Shown here piece by piece: positions 58,570-64,000 of a DNA stretch of 64,000 nt (position 1 is the first letter of the stretch; every line of letters starts with the position of its first letter). The notes beneath the pieces were generated by a model, which did no database searches, was not told the DNA's origin, and saw only the letters and a program-made list of their open reading frames with translations. The position numbers were made by a program, and so were the translations under genes. The DNA is from Heligmosomoides polygyrus polygyrus (Eukaryota; Nematoda; Chromadorea; Rhabditida; Heligmosomidae), in assembly GCA_947396885.1 (NCBI GenBank), contig OX377202.1, positions 60,104,034 to 60,168,033 of the forward strand. Reading direction: 5' to 3'.

Positions 58570-60387
58570 CAAGCTAGCGGCACGAATATGCTGCAAATAT
58601 CCCTTCGCCTCCAACTCTTCTTTGCTCGGAATTGGAGGTCCATTGATAGGTAACCGCGGAGGTTTGTACTCGAAGGATCGTCCCGACATACGCTGTGAAG
58701 TGGAAAATGACATCGATTCGGCCATCCGCTTGCGATCTTGCAAAATTTCTGGAAGCCATGTATTTGTAAAGGAAAAGACCACTCGAGATACAGATTATTA
58801 CATAGATTACATATTACATAGATTATTACATGCCAAATAACTCGGTCACACCTTTGTTTCGTTTTTTTCGCCTCGCAGCTTCTTCCTTCTCTTCAAGTTC
58901 CTGCTCGATTTGGCGTTTCCTTTCACGATCAAGGATTACCTCGGCAGGCACATTAGACTCTCGTAACTCATCCATAATAGCCTTGGTGTCATGCACCGCA
59001 GATTTCTCAACCTCTTTCTGGAGTACGAAGCACTCAGAAGATGGGAGCACGTCTTCATTACATAAAGAACTCGAGAAAAACTGACATTTTCTTGATTGTG
59101 AGCTAGGTCGACACGATTTTTCATGTCACGGTCTTCTTTTAGGTTCTGCAGTATCCATAGTTGGTCCTCATCTAGTCTGAACAGCGTACATGATTCATTA
59201 ACCAGAAAAACGTTATGTATATTACAACAAGCTCACCTCTTTTTGTTGCGTTCAATTAGTTCTGCGTTTCGCTCCTTGAATGCTGCAACCTCCGCTTCGG
59301 TTTCCTCCACGTCTATGCCACAAGCAAGGTTGCACACGATGTATTCGAATCTAAACAAAATGCTGAAAACAAGACATTTCACGAATGCGTCAAAGACTTC
59401 AAACAGAGAGGCAAGGAGTAAAGGATCAGATGTAGGAGAAGAGAGCTGTCAGCTGAAGCATTGGCAAAGGCGAACCAGTCAAAGGAAGAAGTTCTGCAAG
59501 AAACAAATTGAAAACCTAACCTCTCCAAATAGTCGTTGAATTCTTTGAGCGAAGGGAAATCGTCCTTCTTCAAGTTGTAGATCTGAAACATTCGAACAAA
59601 AACCTAGGCGAAGGAATGCGTTCTGAACCATGCAAGTATAAATCTTATACATGCGAATATGTGCTAACATATTCTCGAAACATCGCATATTCAGAGGCAC
59701 GTGTGATCCACTGCCGCAACTACGGATTTAAATGCAATACAGAAACCTCAAAATCCTGCGTACAAAAGCAACAAAGAAGCCCTGAAAGTTCGCATAACAA
59801 CAATGAAGAAAAAGTCTGCAACGATCCCTCCCATTCTATATGGGCAAATGGCGATACCGCTGAAGATTTTCGAAACAACTAGATGACAGAATACCTTTCC
59901 CTGTATGCATTTCATGCCCCTATTTAGCCCACGTGAATGAACGCTTTCTCTCTCCTCCACTATCCACGTGGAACTTTCTCGTTCCATGTGAATCCCTCAA
60001 AAAACGGCACATACGCGAAGCACCACTGAGCTCGAGCTACGTCAAAACGACGACGCTTTTTTAAATGTATTGTGCACTCAAAGCGCTCGCCTTTCTGAGA
60101 CGTCGTCTGATGTGAGTTTCTTTTTCAATCAGCGGGTCATCGAAGACTTGTTCCCAGAAGTTATTTCGGCGAAGGGTTTTGCCGCACACATGACAGGGAC
60201 CGGCATTTCGAGAGAAAAGGTTGTCGACACAGTTCCTGAACAAGTTAAAATGCAAAGCAAGACTTCAAGGTTGCGAGAAAAGACTTCAGTTTTCCTACTT
60301 GCAGAGAGGATGACCACACTCGTTGACCATCATTACCAGGTTCTTGTTGGTATACTCGTTGGACTTGCATTTTCCACACTCCCTCAT
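58570..60387 (-). CDS. MNAT1: MAT1/MNAT1, CDK-activating kinase assembly factor (3' exon missing)
   Basis: Seven exons join in frame: 60387-60299, 60235-60091, 59582-59521, 59350-59237, 59176-59086, 59017-58852 and 58748-58570, giving 282 codons (human protein 309). The start ATG is followed by a C3HC4 RING finger with C4, C7, C24, H26, C29, C32, C44 and C47. Next come VFDDPLIEKETHIRRRL, IYNLKKDDFPSLKEFNDYLE, a charged coiled-coil region (to about residue 215) and the C-terminal KEELEAKGYLQHIRAAS. MAT1 stabilises the CDK7-cyclin H pair and anchors it to TFIIH. The second intron has a GC donor. A strong donor (TTG|GTAAGC) follows the seventh exon, but the expected last 30-40 residues were not found; LINE and Tc1-like insertions follow. 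Confidence 0.9.
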
Positions 60388-60399
60388 GTTGGAAATTAT

Positions 60400-60410
60400 G
60401 CTGAAAACAG
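60400..60410 (-). promoter_or_regulatory. Likely trans-splice acceptor of MNAT1
   Basis: On the minus strand CTGTTTTCAG ends 13 bases before the MNAT1 start codon. A TTTTCAG acceptor directly before an ATG, with no upstream exon in sight, is the usual sign of spliced-leader addition in nematodes. It would explain a very short 5' leader. An upstream non-coding exon spliced in cis cannot be excluded. Confidence 0.5.
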
Positions 60411-60700
60411 TCCTAAGAAGACAAGGCATTTCGCGACTCAAAGCACTACCAAATTCCGACTCAGTTGCTCGACGAATCAATCTCCTTCTCGACCACAGTC
60501 TTCGTATGAGGGTATAAGTGGCTTAGCGCAACTTGCCTGCGTATAACCTCGAGAGACCTTTTCCCCTCCTGAAACTCAGATGATTCAAACACTGCAGCAG
60601 ATGAAAAATACATACATTGATTGAACGACCATAAAATACTGCCACTCTTTATGTAGTAGGTCCTCTACGATAACGCACGATAGCGCAAAGATGCGATCTA

Positions 60701-61588
60701 TTAGGGTGGGCCAAAAGTAATGAGACTCTCCATGCCGTGCCCATATATGTATGTCGTGACTGGAGTCCTGTTTCGTGCTTCTCGTATTTGTATGTTTGTT
60801 TGCTACTTACTGAAGGCCACCTGAGAAGTGACCACCTTCGCGCTTTCCAGAAGCATGCCGAAACCCCATTCTGACGAGTCGACCTGTGTCGCGCAAATCT
60901 CGCCCAATTCCCTATCCCGAGCAGCCTGGACTCAATAGTCACGCAAGATGAGAAGTACGTCTTCTACATTAATCCTGCCAAGCAACGAGTCTGGGTGAGG
61001 CCTGGTGACCTGTTACCGACCTTCGTTCGGCAGGATGTTCACGGCGAGAAGCACCTTCTGAGCTTTTGAGTCCGCACTCATAGACCGGTATACTGGAAGC
61101 TGTTTTCCAAAAGCACGACGATGGACTGCAAGGCCATGTTGAACGAAATAGAAGAGATGGACCGGCGACTCGCACGTATACAGTCTCAGCGCTTCAATAA
61201 GGTCTTCCACTTCGACAAAGCCGCACCCCATCGGGCAAAAGTGACCACGGATAAGCTTGCTCAGCTGGACTACGTTCACATGCCTCATCACCGTATTCGC
61301 CGGACATCTCTCCATGCGTCTACCACTACTTCTTGAGCCTATAAGACTTCATGGTCGGAAGGGACACAAGAACCGAAGCAGACCTCGACAACCATATAGC
61401 AGTGGATAAGCACCTGGCCCAAGCAGTTCTGGAAGGATGGAATCAGGAAGTTGGCTGTGCGATGGCAGCAAGGTCATTGCCCTAAATGGCAAATACATTC
61501 CTCAGCATCGTTGAGTTGTAATTGAATTATAAAGAGATGGGATAAAGAAATTTGTTGAATTTGTCTCATTACTTTTGGCCCACCCTAA
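60701..61588 (+). mobile_element. mariner-like element, internally deleted
   Basis: Perfect 26-bp inverted ends starting TTAGGGTGGGCCAAAAGTAA are flanked by TA (60699-60700 and 61589-61590). At 888 bp it is shorter than full-length mariners, and the N-terminal DNA-binding part of the transposase is missing. Remaining pieces are TQDEKYVFYINPAKQRVWVR, MDRRLARIQSQRFNKVFHFD and, in another frame, YSPDISPCVYHYF, where the third catalytic Asp is Val. The last part is KQFWKDGIRKLAVRWQQG. This is a different mariner lineage from the three others in the window. Confidence 0.88.
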
Positions 61589-61590
61589 TA

Positions 61591-62725
61591 GTATACAATA
61601 TGAAGAAATCGCGCAACCTGTGGCACGGCTTTAAGCCTCTTTTATGCAAAAAGCTTCCATGAAACCATTAATCACCAATGCTTAATAATAAGATTATATC
61701 CTGGAGTCAAAACGATAGCTACACAAGTGTTGAAGCGACATAGCAACCGGAAGAAAACACTATTGACATCATTAATTTGCCACTGTAGAAACAAATCGAA
61801 TTTTTTCGAAAAAATAAAAAAAAAGATTTTTGTTTTTGAAATTTCTTTTCGAATTTCGAAATTAGAACCTGGTACTGTAACAAGTTCATGCAGCATTTAG
61901 CAAACGAAACACCAGAAAATTTCTAGGCACTACTGTACTTCAACGATTCCAGAGATTGAAAGAAATCGCGGTACTGACATGAATCTCTGGTTCGTTTTCG
62001 GCATTAAGCAGTAGAATACGAGGTTACCGCATGGGCCTGACAGTGAGGTTAGGGTAATGCGATAAAATTCGCCCACACTTCAAATATGGTACTACATGAT
62101 TTCTGTACAGTAAGACATTGATCACAACTCTGGACCCGTACCTGATATTACGCTAGAGCATTTCATAGTCTGCTAAGCAAGTGACGGAAGCAAATGAACC
62201 GCTGGTGTGAACCACACGAATCGATTAATAGCAAGGAATCACAAAAAATCGATGTGTTCTTCGACCAGCAGCCCCTATCGCTCCTCCTCACGTACTACGA
62301 ACAGGCTTTAACGGTGCACATTCCGTGAAAGAAACGCGGCAGTGTCATTGTTTTCCCATCCAGTAGGACTTACTTTTAAAGCTCTAACTTAGTGATGAGA
62401 ATCAGTGTAGAAGAAGATGATAATTCTGCAAAACCACTGTCAGATTCGTGATCAGCGCTCCAGGTACATCTCTCGAACGAGAGTTTGGCCGAATTTCGTA
62501 ATCTTGAACTGACCTCCAGCACGTGTCGTAAACTTTGTCGTAGTCATTCAAATTCTTACAAAGAGATCCGACATTAAGATGGGTGATTAGCATTTCAAGC
62601 AACTTCTGTAGGCGAACCAGACACTAAGTCAGTGATACTGACCCCACCGTCGTTACTTATCCGTGCTCATCTTAACCTATGTAATCAACGCGCATCTCAG
62701 AAATGGACGTCGTATTCGTAATGAG
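61591..62725. other. No gene recognised; one R2 repeat unit
   Basis: AT-rich sequence without family motifs. At about 62425-62520 a single unit of repeat R2 is present in inverted orientation (GTCAGATTCGTGATCAGCGC, then GTTTGGCCGAATTTCG). Confidence 0.45.
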
Positions 62726-63677
62726 CAGGATGTGCGGAATTTCCATTTCTGTGTTCCAAATTCCGGTTTCCGGCCGTTTTTAATCCTTCTGATCCGTTCT
62801 GTCTTCCGCTCTCTTTTGGGCCGGAGGACAGAACGGAAATGGCGACTCATCACTCATTGACTGTTCTGCACTGCCTTCATTCACGCCTTGGCCTTAAACG
62901 AGAGGCTGAAGAAAGAGATCAACTATACACCGCCTTTTCTATGATTGTGTTGCTTTCAAACCGGTGGTACATCCTGATGTCGGAACAATGTGGTAACCAA
63001 ATTGGATCCTCTTTTTTTTCTTGAAAAAAAGGTAACTTTTCCTGAAAAGACATACTACCGAATAAATAGGCCATAAAGGTTTCATGTTTGAATCAAGAAT
63101 CGAATTCCTTATCCGGAACATGCCTATCTTTCCCATAATCACTTTAGGTCTGGCCTGGAACACCAATTCTAGATCAGAGTTCTGTAGGCTTTCTTAGCTT
63201 GCTAACATTGCTTGCCATGGGGAACGGGATCTATCCTAGTCAGAGGAGGGCATGCGATGTCTTCCCTCTCCACCATCTCCTTTGAGTTCGTTCGAGAGCT
63301 TCTGTTACTGCCAAATGATACTATGTTCCCCATGCGAACACAGCGAGTAGGCGTCGTGTTGTGGGATGCTGAACATAGGTGGAATCTTAGCGCTACCCTC
63401 CCAATTAGGATAGTTCCGGAACATTCAGTAAGACCCGTTGTGTCGTGAGTGGCGAAATCTCTAGCATCTCACTCGTCAGCTGGATTCTTTGCGTTTAAAA
63501 CACTTTCTTCCTACTTACAGAAGGATTCTGCATAAACTTTGATTTGTTATACTAGTAATGTTTGAAAAATCATCTTAGTAATGATACTAATACAAGGATT
63601 TCTTATTGTTATATGTTGATGGAAAAGAGGCGCATGCCGCCTTGCTCGTTAACGGCAACTTATTTAATACTACCGTT
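62726..63677. mobile_element. hAT-like non-autonomous element, truncated relative of 25350-26454
   Basis: It begins CAGGATGTGCGGAATTTCC and is colinear with the element at 25350 over about 950 bp, sharing GGGCCGGAGGACAG, AACCAAATTGGATCC-like and TTTAGGTCTGGCCTG stretches. The right terminus is missing: an RTE reverse transcriptase begins at about 63680. The match to the other copy is interrupted by small gaps. Confidence 0.75.
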
Positions 63678-63682
63678 GTATT

Positions 63683-64000
63683 ATCACCGGCAAGGCAACG
63701 GGCCTCGATGATTTGGCGGCCGATTTATGGAAGTCGAAATCCTGGTACCCAGCGAAGTGGCTGACGACGTTCTTCAACCAGGTTATTGCGGAGAAGAAAG
63801 TGCCCGATATCTGGCAGAGAAGCACGACGATTCCGATTTGGAAAAAGAAGGGCAGTCCAGCAGACTGCTCAAACTACCGTCCAATCCGATTGCTTTCGCA
63901 TAGCATGAAGATCTTTGAGCGGATTGTCGACAGGCGCATTCGTGATATCGTCCAACTCTCTACCAACCAGTGCGGCTTCGTAGCTTGTTGTGGCACAGTC
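63683..64000 (+). mobile_element. RTE-like reverse transcriptase fragment, runs off the window
   Basis: A continuous 106-codon frame reads ITGKATGLDDLAADLWKS, FFNQVIAEKKVPDIWQRSTT, IPIWKKKGSPADCSNYRPIR, LLSHSMKIFERIVDRRIRDI and STNQCGFV. These are reverse-transcriptase domains 0-2 of an RTE-type LINE, similar to the family whose remnant lies at 18.4-19.0 kb. It is 5'-truncated at the hAT-like element and open at the window end, so intactness is unknown. Confidence 0.85.

Overview
The window looks like nuclear DNA of a parasitic, probably strongylid or hookworm-like, nematode. This is inferred from small exons with short introns and TTTTCAG-type acceptors, a likely trans-splice acceptor, RTE and CR1-type LINEs, several mariner lineages including bandit/Hsmar1-like copies, Tc1-like and Helitron remnants, and a tRNA-derived SINE. 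No bacterial features, CRISPR arrays or operons are visible. Most of the 64 kb is transposable-element sequence; nearly all long open frames are repeat artefacts or decayed transposases.

Three host genes could be rebuilt exon by exon, with reading phase kept across every junction. (1) An acetyl-CoA hydrolase/transferase on the + strand (7345-26779, nine exons, about 341 residues, N-terminus not found). Its last intron is 16.8 kb and almost entirely filled with mobile elements. (2) A transportin-3 (TNPO3) importin-beta homologue on the - strand (41894 down to 28339, 24 exons, 954 residues, first exon not found). It includes a 26-nt micro-exon and a recent, frameshifted duplication of its first recognised exon. 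(3) An MNAT1/MAT1 homologue, the RING-finger assembly subunit of the CDK7 kinase of TFIIH, on the - strand (60387 down to 58570, seven exons, 282 codons, last exon not found). It has a GC-AG intron and a likely trans-splice acceptor just before its ATG. The first two genes are convergent; they serve unrelated functions (acetyl-CoA metabolism, nuclear import of SR proteins, transcription/cell cycle).

Layout: 0-7 kb repeats, a foldback element with a nested hAT-like element, and an RTE LINE; 7.3-26.8 kb acetyl-CoA hydrolase with its intron full of elements (RTE, GC-rich palindrome, tandem LTRs, foldbacks, mariner, piggyBac-like element, SINE, hAT-like element); 28.3-42.8 kb TNPO3 with two foldbacks and a LINE end in introns; 44.3-50.8 kb nested LINE/RTE/inverted-repeat element/Helitron cluster; 51-55 kb a giant (AAT)n array split by a mariner; 55-58 kb a second mariner and a Tc1-like element; 58.5-60.4 kb MNAT1; 60.7-64 kb a third mariner type, a hAT-like copy and an RTE reverse transcriptase running off the end.

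The most unusual feature is a family of five inverted-repeat (foldback) elements (246-2993, 15682-17078, 19411-21028, 32112-33444, 34131-35235). They share a terminus close to ACAAGGGAAGGGTYTC, and at least four carry tRNA-like (Pol III A-box/B-box/T-run) cassettes in both arms. Two of them also share a short internal coding segment, one copy of which ends in an AN1-like zinc-finger pattern.
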